From positions 1,960,839-2,024,838 of the forward strand of contig JH720296.1 in assembly GCA_000231825.2 (NCBI GenBank): a stretch of 64,000 bases of DNA. Reading direction: 5' to 3'. The notes below the pieces were generated by a model, which did not search any database, was not told the origin of the DNA, and saw only the letters and a list, made by a program, of their open reading frames with translations. Origin of the DNA: Tetrahymena elliotti 4EA. Its lineage: Eukaryota; Ciliophora; Oligohymenophorea; Hymenostomatida; Tetrahymenidae. Positions 11,430 through 25,512 of the stretch are shown here, piece after piece; the first letter of the stretch is position 1, and each line of letters starts with the position of its first letter. Made by a program: the position numbers and the translations under genes.

Positions 11430-14400
11430 ATGAATAGAGATAAAATTATATTAAAATTAATTAAAGCTTTCATAGCTTTTTAAATATTTTTTTTATCATA
11501 TTGTTAGGAGGATGTCAAAATAGATTATTGCATTGAGTATGTTTATGCTCCCAGTAGATTTTATCATAACCTTTTTGACTAATTATTATGCATTGAGTGT
11601 GAATTAGGATATATTGTTTCAAAAAATTACAAATATTGCATTGATTTTAGATAGGATCTTCTTTATCTTTAGTATGGTAATTGCAAAAGACTTGCGCAGG
11701 ATGGTTCTTGTGCAGAAGCGTTAAATGGGATAGAGTTATTACCAAATAATTAATATACTATTGTTAAAGATTAAAAGTTTTTTGAAAGATGTGCAATAGT
11801 AAATGATAATGAAACAGAATGCCTTTTTCCTAGATTTGGCTTTATTTTAGATATTTAAAATAAATATATTTACAAAGATACACATAGGACTTTTTGTGCT
11901 TTATTTGACTCTTCTTATAAAGATTGTAAAAAATTTCATTAGAGATTCTTTAGGTATTTATCTACTTAGCAAGGAATTTATTTAGGCGAGAATGTTCTCA
12001 ACCCTGATAAATTGATTTCTATTTTTGAAGAGTAACTATGTTCAAAAAATTTTAGTTATTTTGAAGATAAAAATATTTAACAATATGGTTGCATCCTAAA
12101 AAATATTGAAAAGATTAAATAATTTAGAATCTGTAATAAAGGAGAAGCTTTGAGAGATGATAAACAGAAATGTTAAATTGTTATACCTAATTGTCAAGAG
12201 TATTAAGAAATATAAGGAAAGGATTTTTGCACAAAATGTGAACCTTTTTATAAGCTTAAACTATAAAATTGCACAAAAATGATAGGATGTATTTATCTTA
12301 GTAGAAAATATCCAAATTAATGCATAAAATGTGACTAATTTAGTATTCTTTTAAATGGTGAATGCATTTAGAATAATAATTTAAAAAGGTTTCTTTCAAA
12401 CCCTGATGAAAAGGGTTTGAGGAATCTTAGTCTAGAATATAATTTAATTTTAAATACAATTTATAAGATTTAAGATTTTTTTTTTGATAAATAAAATAAA
12501 AAAAAATAAAAAACTAAGGAATAACTCTATCAAAATCCTTCAAATAACTATTAGATTCATAAATCTGAAGAAATTATAAAGTAAGCAAATAAATTACATA
12601 AAAGTTTTTTCAATAAAAGAAAATTAGACATATAGATTATGTTTGATTCGGATCTCAAAAAACAAAATAGATGTTTATATACACTTAAAGATAAGTGTAT
12701 TAAATGCTTTTATCCTATATAATACTATCTTGATGAGTAAAAGAATGAATGCATTAAAAGAGTTAAATCTTTATTTTGTTAGAATTAAAATTTTAATAGT
12801 GATAATTGCTTAAATATATAGTGTTAATCTCATAGTTTCTTTAATCATACATTTGTAGAAAATTTTGACTTGAAAAACAAACAAACTTTAAAATATTTTG
12901 TTTATCTTGAAGGACTATTTTTTGATAACGATTATGAAATTAAAAAGTTAAGCAAAATATATTAGTTTTATGGTATCAATTTAAATAATACAAATTAAAT
13001 TTGTGTAGATTATTATAACTATTTAAATTTTGATGAAGAAGTTTACTATCTTTTTAATTATGAAAATAAATATTGTATGAATTAACAAAAAAAAATAATT
13101 TAAAGCAAAAAAGACTTCTAATATTTATCTTTTAAATGTTCTAATGAAATTAATAGTCAGAACATAACTTTTGATAAATGTGTCTAATATAATGATGAAA
13201 ATTCTTTTTGCTTAGAGTGCGAAGAGGGTTTTTATTTCAATTCTATGACTATGCTTTGTTAAAAAAACATAGAAAACTGTATTCTTCATAGCATTAATAA
13301 TACTTGCATAATATGTGAGAGTGGGTATAAACTAACTAATAGGAATAGATGTGATCCTTTATGTGGTAGTTTCATACTTGGAAATTTAGATTAATTTTAT
13401 TCTATAAATATTCTGAGTAGTAATAATTTTAATCAAACATTTTGTAATAAAACAAATACTGGCTGCAGAATATTTATCAATCAAATTTGTGTAGAGTGCT
13501 TTGAAGGATATGTTTAAGATTATTCATTGTAAAAAAGTAATTGTATTTTAGATTATAACTTTCCAGATTGCAAAATAATAGATAGCAATTAGGATGAAAA
13601 AGTTAAGATTAGCAATAAATCATATATTCATGATGGAAAATAATGCATACAATGCTAGGAAGGATATGTTTTATTTCAAGGTTTATGCTACTGCTAAAGA
13701 CTATAATGTTTGAAATATATTTATTGTGATGAAAAAATATGCTTTAAAAAATTTAGGAGTTTATTTATTGGATAGCTGAATTTAGTTGATAATTAATACT
13801 TAGAAAAGTATGGAGAATAATACAATGTACTCGAATGTCTAATAGATAGTTGTTAAATTTGCCATGAAGGAGGTATTTGTTTAAAATGTAGATTTGAGTT
13901 TACTTTAGAAGACAATTAAAGAGCTTGTATTCCTCAAAAAGAATAAAATAAAGATATTCCTATAAAAAAGCTTGAAGACTCAAGCTGTTTGATTTTTTCA
14001 AGTGATGGAAAGAATTGTATAAAATGTTAACCTAATTACTTTTTAAGGTAAAATTTAAAATGCTATGACCATTGTGAATTTGATGAAAAAATATTCATTT
14101 ATTCTGATGATGATAAATTTTGTTATTAATGCTCTTTCGGCTGCTCCAGTTGTGAGTTTAATGCAAGTAAATTTTTTTAATAATATGAAATGCCTTGCAA
14201 TAAGTGCTTAGAAGGTTATTATTTATATAAAGATATCTTAAAATGTAGAAAAATTTGTGTTTTTTATCATCATCAAAATAATGAATGTGTTGTTAATTGC
14301 CCAAAAAATTCATTTTTATCAAAAAATTAATGCGTTGAAAAATGTCCATATTATTACCTCAAATAATAGTACAATATTTGCATAGAAAATTGTGGAAAAT

Positions 14401-16562
14401 TTTTCAGATTCGATGATGATCCTTTCAGATGTGCATAAAATTGTCCACAAAAATACTTTGCAGATAAAGATAATTTAATTTGCAGAAAATGTTTAGTTGA
14501 GAATTGTGAAATATGCAGCCAAAAACATTAAAATATTTGCATTAAATGCAAGGAAGAATATTTCAATGAATTTGATAAGTGTGTTTTTAAATGTTCAAAT
14601 TAACTAAATCTAAATAATTAAACTGATTGTAAATAAGACTTAAATAATGGATGCCATTTAAATGAAATATTTAATTAGATTAAATAGGAATGTTAAATTT
14701 CGTGTGATGAAAATTGTTTAGTTTGTAGTTAATAAATCTTTCAATGTGTAAAGTGCAAACCGGATATTTACTTAGAAAAAACAGACTCAAAAAGTATGTG
14801 TGTTGATAAATGTTAAATAGGGTTTTACCCTTCGATTAAAAATAATGATCCAAATTTTAAATTATGTTTAAAATGTCCTGAAAATTGTTTCTCATGTGAA
14901 GACTCTAGAAGTTGCACAGAATGTGATCCAAAATACAAATCTGTATCTTGTAATGGAATGACATTATGCCTATGTGAATAAACAAATTGTAACCAAATAT
15001 ATAATATGGCTAATTATAAAAATATGTGCTGCCCTATTTAAAATTGCTCTTAATGCTCTAAAATATAAATTTGTGAAAAGTGTCAAGATAACTACCCTTA
15101 TCTCTATATGAATACATGCTTATAATATTGCCCAGATGGAACATATTCAGATGAAAATAAAAAATGTCACAAATGCCACCCTTTATGCAAAGATTGCATA
15201 GGTAGCTCATCAAAAGATTGTTTAAGTTGTTTTCTTTCAAAACATATTCTTGAGTTAGAGAACACATGCAGATGCTCAAACAAAAACTTTTTTTTTCAAA
15301 ATGAATGCTATTCAGTTTGTCCAAGATTCACAAAAATTAGAGAGGAAAATGATAGAGTTTGTGAATAATACTGCGTTGATTAGTTATCATATCCTGTTTT
15401 TGATTAAGATGGATTATTTGAAAAATGTGAGAATTAATTTAACTCCAACGATTCTAAATTTTGTGAACAAAACTTGATAAACATACACTAAAACATTAAT
15501 TTTATTGTAAAAGACAGCTCATTAGCAAATTAAAGTCAAATAATTTTGATGGATATTATTATTAAATAAACACCAAGAGAATGTTATGATTTCTAATTAA
15601 GGGTTAATCCTTATATTTAAGAGGAAGATCTTTTGAGTCTTGAATTTAAAGACTTTTAAATTGGTGATTACTTTTATAATTAATTTAGGCTCTAAAGTAA
15701 AATAGAAATAGAAAAGCTTAAGTAAAAAGATTAAAACATTTGTATTTTATATTTATAAATTTATCATTAGAGCTGGCTAAAAAAAACAATCAAACTTAAC
15801 CTTTATATAAAATCTCTGATTGTGGTTATTTAATCAGTATATTTTCCTTTTTTTAATGATATTTTTAAGCAACAAATTTTTGATGATAAAGAAAGTATGA
15901 GATCACTTAATTCAACTATGACTGTTTAATGTAAAAATTATGTAGTGTGTAATAATGAATTTATAAATATTTTTCCTTCTTCTTTAGTGAATATTAAAAT
16001 CTAAGCTTTATAAGATGATAAATAGTAAGCAATAAAAAAGTTATTTTTATTTCCAGTTAAAGTTTAAATAATTGGAGAAAATAGTTAAGTTTATGAAGTA
16101 AGAGATTACTTTTACAATAATGAATTGCCTTCTTAAATAATTTTAGAATTTAATTTTGAAAATGAATTAAAAGGAAAACTGAGATTGGTCTTGAAAGTAA
16201 TTGACAGTAAAAATGAATAGCTTAATTATGAGTAATTTGTTGATAAAAATTAAGAAAGATATTTTATAAATTAAAATATAAATATTTTCATATAAAAATA
16301 TGAAGAAAATAATAAAAAAGTAAATGCAAATGATAAAGATGATAATTAAATAGAATATATAATTCTATTTAATATTAATTTTATGATTTTTTTAATTATC
16401 ATTGTTTTGGTATTATTTAAATTTTTTTAACAAAAATTAAAAAAAACAGAAGTGTACTCTAAACAAGTTGATGAAAAATTAAATAATAAAGTATTTTAAA
16501 TTGATTAATGTTCTTAAAGCCAACAAGAAAGAAAAAGATATTTTTGATTTAAGTTGAATTGA
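11430..16562 (+). CDS. Giant cysteine-rich type I membrane protein, array copy 3 (intact)
   Basis: An intronless 1,710-codon ORF (TAA/TAG read as Gln, TGA stop at 16560). The order matches the other copies: signal peptide (about 1-28), N-terminal family domain (EYVYAPS, FERCAIV, ECLFPRFG blocks) to about residue 310, low-complexity Q/N/K linker to about 410, a long furin-like Cys-rich region to about 1350, the PRECYDF domain from about 1380, one membrane helix at about 1640-1666 and a Gln-rich cytosolic tail. The linker has almost no alignable identity to copies 1, 4 or 5, while the flanking domains align well. A surface receptor or adhesin role is inferred only from architecture. No frameshift is visible. 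Confidence 0.9.
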
Positions 16563-17497
16563 ATAAATCTTTTAAACTAAAATCCTAATTTTGATTTATT
16601 GTTTTATGTTATTATGTTATTAAATAGATTAAAATAAAACTAATTTTTATGTAAATTTAATAAAATTAATAGAATCATTTTTTAAAAAACCAAATTATAT
16701 CTAAAATTGTTGAAGTAAGTTCCCAAATTGTTCTAAATGCACCTCAAATAATTTCGCTTAAGACTTAATGAGTCAACTCTATTTAAATTTTAAAAAATTA
16801 AATAAAAAAGAGCTTCATTAATATAGTTTGAACAAGATATTTTTCTTCCAAGTATCCTCTTTATTCTTTTTTTTATGATGCTAACAGTTTTCAAAAGTTT
16901 GTGTAGCTATAAAAAAATATTAATATAAATAATTTAAAACTCATTGATTTTACATTTTTTTAAAAAAATTGAAAAAAAAATATCTCTTTAGATTTTTGAA
17001 ATTATTGTTGACTGTTTTTTAAATGAGGAGTGTTTCATTTTCTTTAAAGAAAAAGATTAAAAATAGAGGGAAAAAAATGAATGAATTGAAACTTTTAAAA
17101 TTTTAATTTTAGTAATTGCTATGTTTTCAATAATAGTAAAAATTTCCTAACTAGATTTTTTTCTTTTCTTACTTTCAAAATATTTTTTAAATCTTTTCTT
17201 CATTAATAGTAACCTTGTAAAATTTTAGCAAATTTTTTTATAATTCTAATTGAAAAAATTCCACTTTAAAATAATAAAAAAATAATTATTTATTGGATTT
17301 TTGTTCATAGAATATGAAGTATTTAATAGGCATCTAATTTTATATCCTTACTGAAAATATTTGTAAAATTAGATTTTTTATTTTTTGTAGATATTATAAT
17401 TAATTAGGAGATATTAATTTATAATTTGAAAGGAGTCCAATCAATTATTGTTATTAAAGATTTTATTAAATAATAAAAAACTTTATGTTTTAAAGCT
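16563..17497. other. Array spacer between copies 3 and 4
   Basis: AT-rich non-coding sequence. I see no gene, RNA or repeat that can be defended. It is not obviously homologous to the duplicated spacers at 5426-6410 and 24646-25512. Confidence 0.6.
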
Positions 17498-20400
17498 ATG
17501 AAAATATTTGGAACCTTAATTTTAAAAATCATACTGTACAATATATTCTTAGCAAGAAGCTAGGAAGAGAGTAAAATAAATCATTGCGTTGAATATGTTT
17601 ATGCTCCAAGTAGATTTTACTATAATCTTTTTGATTAATTATTATGTATTGAGTGTGAAATAGGATATATTGTTTCAAAAAATTATAAATTTTGTATTGA
17701 TTTTAAATATGAACTGTCTTATCTTTAGTACGCTAACTGTAAAAGGCTTGGTGAGGACGGTTTATGTGCAGAAGCAATAAATGGGATTGAATTATTGCCA
17801 AATAATTAATACACTATTGTTTAAGATTAAAAATTTTTTGAAAGATGTGCAATTATTAATGAGAATGAAACAGAATGCCTTTTTCCTAGATTTGGATATA
17901 TTTTATAACTTGCTAGTTAGCTTATATAAAGAGATACTCATAAGACATTTTGTGCTTTGCTTGATGAAATCTAATAAGTTTGTGTAAGGTTTCATCAAAG
18001 ATTTTTTGGATACTACAATACTTAATAAGGAGTTTATTTAGGAGAGAACTTTCTTAACCCTAATTAATTGATTATTTTTGAAGAGAGTAAGTAGTGTACT
18101 AAAGATTTTTTCTTTTATAGCTCTAATTAAATAATTGGCTGTATTCCAGTTTAAAATTAAATGTATTTAGATGACATTCAAAGAATCTGTAAAGGAGGTA
18201 AAGCTTTAAGAGATGATTAACAAAAATGTTAGAAAATTATACCTTATTGTCTAGAATATTAAGAAATCTAAGGTTTATAACTATGTACTAAATGTTAACC
18301 TTTTTATAAGCTTTCTCTTCAAACTTGTATTAAAATGGCAGGGTGTATTCTGTTCAGTAGATTAAATCCAAATAAATGCTTAAAGTGTGATTAATCTTGT
18401 AAAATTTATAATGGCGAATGTATTTAGATAAGTAAAGCAAAAAGATTTACTGAAAATAAAGAGGATAACAGCTTAAAAAATATTAATCTTAAATCATTTA
18501 ATTTTTAAGGCTCATAAAATTAGTTTATGGATTTCTATTTTATTTAACAGAATAACTAAAGCTAAGAAAATAAGAAATCTAAAAGTGGCTCTGATGGTCG
18601 TTATGCTTTAAAGGATCAAGATGAAAATGAACATTTTTTTGAAAAAGAAAATAGAATAGAGCATTAATCTCTAACATTAAAAAGATTGACTTCAGAAGAG
18701 GACTTTAATAAAGAAAAAGATATCAATGAATAGTGTTAATTGAAAAATTAAGACAAATGTATTTTATGCAAAAATCCTGTAGAATATTATTTAGATCAAT
18801 AAAATAATGAGTGTGTAAAAAGAGTTAGATCTCTCCTTTGTGAAAATAAGAGTTGGAATATAGATGCTTGCTTAAACCTGTTTTGTAGGGTAAATTATGT
18901 CCTGAATCACAAATTAGCTGAGAATTTTGACTTAAAAAATAAAGAGACTTTAAATTATTTAAGTTTTATTTAGGAACAGTTTTTTGAATTTGATTACATT
19001 ATGACAGACATAGAAAAAGAGGAATTTGTTAAAAAATATTAGTTTTATGGCATTAATCTAAATGTAACAGATTCATTTTGTATTAATTACTCTGATAAAT
19101 TGAAAATAGGAGAATAACTTTTTTCTAATATTAACTAAAATGATACCTAATGTGCCGAAAGCAAAACATCAATAAAAAGTAAATAGGAATTAAATTATTT
19201 GTATTTTACTTGTTCTTCTAATGTCTTAATCTAAAATAAGATTTTTGATAAGTGTATTAAGTATAATGAAGAAAAATCATTTTGCTTAGAGTGTTAATAA
19301 GGTTTCTATTTTAACTCAAAAACTATGATTTGTGAGAAGAATATTGAGAATTGTATTATTCATAGTCTCAATAATACTTGCATTATATGCTAGAGTGGAT
19401 ATTAATTAATTAATCAGATTCATTGTGATCCTATTTGTGGAAATTTTTAACATGGAAATATATTTTATTTTAATTCTATCAATATCATAAAAAGTGATTA
19501 TTTCAATAAAACTGATTGCATAACATCGAAAATTGGTTGCAAAATTTTTGTCAATAATATTTGTGTAGAATGTTTTGAAGGTTATGTTTTGGATTATTCA
19601 GTTTAATAATTTAATTGTATTTTAGATTAAAACTTTCCAGATTGTAAAGTAATAAACTATGTTAAGAAGGAAGACAACATTAATAATAATAAATAATATA
19701 TTTATAAGAATAAATAGTGCATTAAATGCTAAGATGGATATGTTTTATTCAAAGGCTTATGCTATTGTTAAAAGCCAAAATGTTTAATACATATTTATTG
19801 TGATGAAAAAAAATGCTTTAAAAAATTTAGAAGTTTATTTATTGGATAGCTGAATTTAAATCATAATTAGTACTTAGAAGAGAATGGAAAATTTTACAAA
19901 GTACATGAATGTCTTCTAGAAAATTGTTCAATATGTTTTGAAGAAAATATATGTCTAAAGTGTAGAGATGGATTTATTTTAAAAGAAAATAAAAGAGCAT
20001 GTAACTTAAAAATCTTGGAATCATAAATTAAAAAGTATGTTGATCCAAAATGTCTTTATTTTTCAAATGATGGAATAAATTGTATTTAATGCTAACCAAA
20101 ATACTTTCTAAAGTAAAATTTTAAGTGTTATGAATCTTGTGAATATGGTGAAAAAATAATAATTACTTTATAGGGTAATTTTTGTTATGAATGTCCTTTG
20201 GGATGCCTTAAATGTTCTTTTTCATATGATTTATTCATCAATAATGAAGATTTAATGTGTTCATAGTGCTTAAGTGGTTATTTTTAATATCCAGAATTAA
20301 ATTTATGTAAAAAAACTTGTATGTATTTCCAACTTAATGAAAATACTTGCTTTATAAAGTGCAAAGGAAATTTATTCCAATATGAATAATATTGCATTTT

Positions 20401-22741
20401 AAAATGCCCTTTTTACTATAAAGTTGAGGTTGGATCAAATATATGCATTCAAAGTTGTGAAGGCTTATTTAGATATGAGGATAATCCTTTAAAATGCTCA
20501 ACATTTTGTGAAGAGGAATACAAAGCAGATCAAAGAAACCTAATCTGTAAAACTTGTAAGGCTAGTAATTGCAAAGTATGTAGCTAAAAATAAGAGAATA
20601 TCTGTAAAAAATGCCAACAAGATTATACTCTTTTTGATGGAAAGTGTATTTATGTTTGTTCAAATTAACTAACAACTTAAAATTAAAGTGATTGTCCCGA
20701 TTCTAAAATATAGTACTGTATAAAATAAGAGGAACGAAAATGTGTGTAATGTCCTACTGGAACAATCTATGAAGAAAAAATAAATTAATGTTCTTGCAAT
20801 AATCTATTTTTATTTGATAATGTTTTAAATAGCTGTGTAAAAAGATGTGATTAAAATTGTTAAATTTGCACATCTAATAACAAATTTGTCTGCTAAAAAT
20901 GTCTACCAAATACATATTTATTTTTTAATGAATTTTCAAAAATGGTTTCTTGTCTTGATAAATGCCCTATAGGATACTATGCTCCCTTAAGATATAATGA
21001 TCCTAATTTTAAAGAATGTTTATCATGTCCTTAAAACTGCTACTCATGTAAGGATTCATAAAGTTGTACAGAGTGTAATTTCAATTACAAAGAATTCTTT
21101 TACAAAGGTATGCTATTTTGTATATGCGATGATAATAAAGAGTGCAATCCAAGTTTAGATTAAAATTTTTTCTTATAAAAATATTGTCCACTAAAAAATT
21201 GTTCCAAATGCTCCAAAAATTAATAAATTTGTGAAGAATGTAACTAAGATTCACCTTATCTATATCTGAATACCTGCTTATAAAGTTGTCCTATAGGAAC
21301 TTTTGTAAATCAAAACAATTAGTGCTAAAAATGTCACCCTTTATGTAATGGTTGTACAAATAGTTCTTCTAAAAGTTGTTTGAGTTGTGTACTCTCTAAG
21401 CATATTGTTGAATCAGAAGACACTTGCAGATGCTTAAACAAAAAAGTTTTTTTCTAAAACTAATGTCATCTTGTCTGTCCAAGATTCACGAAACTATAAG
21501 ATGAAAATGATAGAGTTTGTGAGCATTATTGTCTTGATAATAATTCGTTTCCTGTCTTTAAAGAAGATGGCTAATTTGAAAAATGTGAGTCTAAATTTGA
21601 CTTAAGTGATTCAAAATTTTGTGACTAAAATTTGATTAATTTAAGCTAATTTATTACATTTGATATTAATAGAACTTAAATTATTTCATAAAATAACCAA
21701 AGTTTTTTAATAACAATAACAATTGCATAGACACCAAGAGAATGTTATGATTTTTAATTAAAGTTCAATCCTTCATTTTAAGAATAAAATAATTTAGATC
21801 TTTAATTCAAAGATTTAAGTATTGATAGTTAATTTAAGTTTTAGTTTAGGTTATAAAGCTTTTTTGAAATTGAATAACTTAAGTCAAAAGATTCAAACAA
21901 ATGTAGATAAAGCATTTGTACTTTGTATTTTTAAATTTACCACAATAACTTGATAAAAAAAACATTAAAACTTAAATTTGATCTAATATCTCAGTCAGTG
22001 AATCTTTAATCAATAAGTTTTCCTTTTTTAAACTAAATCTTAAAATTTGATTGTGATCCAGATCAATTACCAAAAGAGAAGATTCTTGATTCATTATTAT
22101 CAGTGAAATGTATGAAAGATAATGCTTGCAACAATTAATCAGTCTATTCATTTGAATTTTAGCTTATTACATTAAACATATAAATTTTACAGAAATAAAG
22201 CTAAAAAGATATGTAAAAATTTGTTTTAGTTCCTGCTTCGATTTATTTAATTATGGAAGATAATAAAATTGAATAAATTAAGGATTTTTACTTTAATAAC
22301 AAACATAACTCTTAAATTAAAATAGAAATAATTTTTAAAACCCATATAAAAGGAAAGCTGAGTTTGTTATTTAGTGTATTTGATAGTAAATTACTTAGCT
22401 ATGAGTAATTTGCTAATCAAAATTAATAAATATATTATGTTTAGTAGAGTTTGTATGTTTAAATTGACAAATAAATGGAGTTAGAAAATAATCTCAGAGC
22501 TCAAATAAGAAATATTGATATGAAACATAAAATTTATTTTGTTCTTTCTATCTTTAATTTAACATTAATCTTGATTGCCTTATTAATAGTTCTCTGCATA
22601 TACACTAAGAAGTGCTTGAAATAATATAATAATAATTAATAATTTGATAAAAATTAAATTCACTCATCAGATATTTTAAAAAATTAGAATGAATATTAAT
22701 TAGAATATTTTACAGAAGAAAATTATATTCAGAAAATTTGA
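17498..22741 (+). CDS. Giant cysteine-rich type I membrane protein, array copy 4 (intact)
   Basis: The longest intact member: 1,747 codons, no introns, TGA stop at 22739. A signal peptide covers residues 1-20. The N-terminal family domain runs to about 310. The linker (about 311-414) is charged and low complexity. Furin/growth-factor-receptor-like CxxC modules run to about 1375. The PRECYDF juxtamembrane domain begins at about 1411, and a strong membrane helix sits at about 1676-1703, followed by a tail rich in Asn and Gln. ATG 17498 directly precedes the hydrophobic segment. The gene shares family motifs with all neighbours but is not part of the large segmental duplicate. Function is unknown; location at the plasma membrane or in the secretory pathway is inferred from the signal peptide plus single helix. 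Confidence 0.9.
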
Positions 22742-23290
22742 ATTCATTCATAATTTAAATACTCTATAATTTCATGATTTTTTATTAGATATTTTATCAA
22801 AATAAATATTTTTGTTTAATTTTTAAAATAAGTCCTTTCTAAATGTTTTTTAAGAACTAAAATAAATATAAGAAGAAAATTTTTTGAAGAAAAATTTGTT
22901 TTTGTATTTTCAAAAAATTTTTTTTTAACAATTTATGATTTAAATTTAAATAAGAAAATTTCTTTTTAAATAAACATTAATATTTTTTTCTTCATTAAAG
23001 TAATAAAGTAATCGCACCTTAAATAAAACATATTCCATCATGGTCATAATTAAGTGAGTTTTATATTTTTAGATAAATTAAGCCTAAAATTTAAAGAAAT
23101 GATTACACAAAAAATTAAATATTTTTACAATATCTATCAATTTATGAAAAACTTTTTAATATTATTATTTCATAACAATTAATAAAATTAATTTAAATTT
23201 TTTACAATTTTGAATTATTCAATTATCAGTTTTGAAATGATTGTTTAAAAAATTAATTTATTTTTGAATATTTCTCCAAATTTTTATGAT
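22742..23290. other. Spacer downstream of copy 4
   Basis: AT-rich sequence without a recognisable gene. Its right edge (about 23290) is the point where homology to the interior of copy 1 begins abruptly, so it contains a duplication breakpoint. Confidence 0.6.
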
Positions 23291-24645
23291 AAATATGTAT
23301 TTGATTTTACTTTAAATTAATGCGTGAAGCCATGCAATGAAGATTGCTAAATTTATTATAGATTTAATAAATCCTGCTTGAGATGCTAACCAAATAAATA
23401 CCTACATAATATTGGGATAAATTTTATTACACATGCTGTTTGTATAGACACATCTCCTATTGGATTTTATAGCACTTAAAGATTTAATAATAATAATTTT
23501 AAGGAATGTAAAGAATGCCCTAAAAACTGTTACTCATGTTAGAATTCAGAAGTTGCACCGAATGTAGTATAAGATATGAGGAATTTTTTTGGAATGATAA
23601 ATTATTATGTTTTTGTTATTTTAATGAATAAGGTTTTTGTAATTAAATTTTCCATTCTAACAATTTGAAATATAATTGTTGTCCATTAACGAATTGTTCT
23701 TAATGCTCAAAAATCAATAAATTTGTGAAAAATGTGATTAAGATTACACTTAACTCTATTTAAATACCTGCTTCCAATTGGTACATGTTCAGACTAAAGT
23801 AATTAATGTTAAAAATGTTATCCTTTATGCTATAGTTGTACAAGTTATTCATCTAAAAGTTGCTTAAGTTGTGTTCTATCTAGTCATATTGTTGAATTAG
23901 ATAACTCTTGTAGGTGTTCAAATGAAAAGGTTTTTTTCTAAAATGAATGCTACTCTGTTTGTCCAAGATTCACAAAACTATCAGATGAAATTAATAGAGT
24001 TTGTGAAAAATACTGTCTCAATAACAATTCTTATCCAGTCTTTAATAGTGATGGCTAATTTGAAAAATGTGAGTCTGACTTTCACTAAAAAGATTCAAAA
24101 TTTTGTGAATAAACCTTGATGATCAATTTAAACAAACATTTAGCATTTGATATTTAAGAAACAAAGATTGTAGAAAAAAGAAATCAAAATATTGTGTTAA
24201 CTATAATAATACTACAATAGCATAGAGAGTGTTTTGACTTTTAGTTCAAATTCAAACCATCACTTTAAGATGAAGACAACTTAAACCTAGAATTCAAAGA
24301 TTTTAAAATCTAAAGTTATTTTCAATTTTAGTTTAGAATGTAAAGCTAGATTGATGGTGAATAGCTAAAGTAAAAAGATTAAAATAATTGTAACCTTTGT
24401 ATTTTGTATTTTTATATTTACCATAATAGTTAGATTAAATAAATGATTAAACTAAATCTAAATCTAAAATCTTTAGTAGCTTTTACCATAGTAGTTTTTC
24501 CGTTGATTATGAAGAAATAAAACTAAAAAGCTTTATAATACTAGAGAAATGATGAATTTAATATAGCAGAAAAGAAAAAGATTTCTTGTCTGTGAGTAAA
24601 TTAGAATATTAGAATCAAGAATAAGATTTTGGTGATTAAAATTGA
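23291..24645 (+). pseudogene. 5'-truncated fragment of an array gene (copy-1-like)
   Basis: The sequence matches copy 1 from about 3497 to its stop codon, so the first roughly 1,080 codons are absent and there is no start or signal peptide. Small frameshifts occur near 23440 and 23545. About 560 bp corresponding to copy 1 positions 4680-5235 are missing at about 24472, removing most of the juxtamembrane domain and the start of the membrane helix. The end of the helix, the tail and the TGA (24643-24645) remain. The similarity continues into the 3' flank. This is a relic of a segmental duplication rather than a gene. Confidence 0.88.
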
Positions 24646-25512
24646 ATAAAATGAGCAAAAGTTTTGGTTTCAAAATAAAATTTTTATTCTTTATTTAAAA
24701 CTTTTTGTCTAACTCATTTTGCTATTTCTGTACAAAAATTTTTGTAATAGATTAGATATGAATGAATTTACAAGAAAAATTAAATACTAAATAAGTAATG
24801 GTGAATTTAAAAATAAGTTTTTTGAAAGAATAAAAAGTTTTTTGGTTTGCTATTTTAATATTCATTTCTAGAATAATTTTTTCATTTCGAATAATGAAAT
24901 TAACAATAATATTTTAAATTTAGTTAAAATAAAGATTAATTTATTAAATTTGGCATTTAGATACCTTTATAAATCTTAAATTAGGATTTTACTGAATAAT
25001 ATTTAACTATTTGTTATTTATAATTTGAATACCGATTTTTACAGATAATATTTTTTTAAAAATACTCAAAAAGAAGAAAGAATAATGGTTAAGAAGAAGA
25101 AAAGTGGAAGAGGGATCTCAAAAATGACATTTTATTATTGCTTATTTTTAATATATTTTTTTTAAATTAAACATCAATATTCTTTATTAAACATTTTTAT
25201 ATGTTTAGTTAAGTATAATTTCAAATGGGATTCATTATTTGTTTTATAAATAAGCAATAAATAAAAAATTGCCATTACATATACTTGAAACAGATAACAA
25301 AAATAGAATTCTTTTATTAAATTCTTGTTCCCCAAAAAACACAAAAAAGTAAATTTTCAAAATTTATTTAAACTCATGATTTTTAGTGCTAACTTAGATT
25401 CTAAAATTACTCAAAAGAAAAAGCCTTATCAGATAAATTCTTATCTTTAAAAAAGGATCTAAAAAAGATTTGAAAAAATTAATAGTATATCTAAACTTTT
25501 TTTGTAAAATAA
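24646..25512. other. Array spacer, copy B
   Basis: Non-coding spacer homologous to 5426-6410. The block at 25069-25116 is the reverse complement of 5928-5981, with a 3-nt length difference in a repeated GAA/TTC run. No gene is seen. Confidence 0.75.

Noticed and set aside
25083..25125. Start-like MVKKKKSGRG peptide in the inverted spacer block, faintly like a histone tail.
   Set aside because: Only a dozen codons are protein-like, and it runs into AT-rich noise. The resemblance is too short to mean anything.
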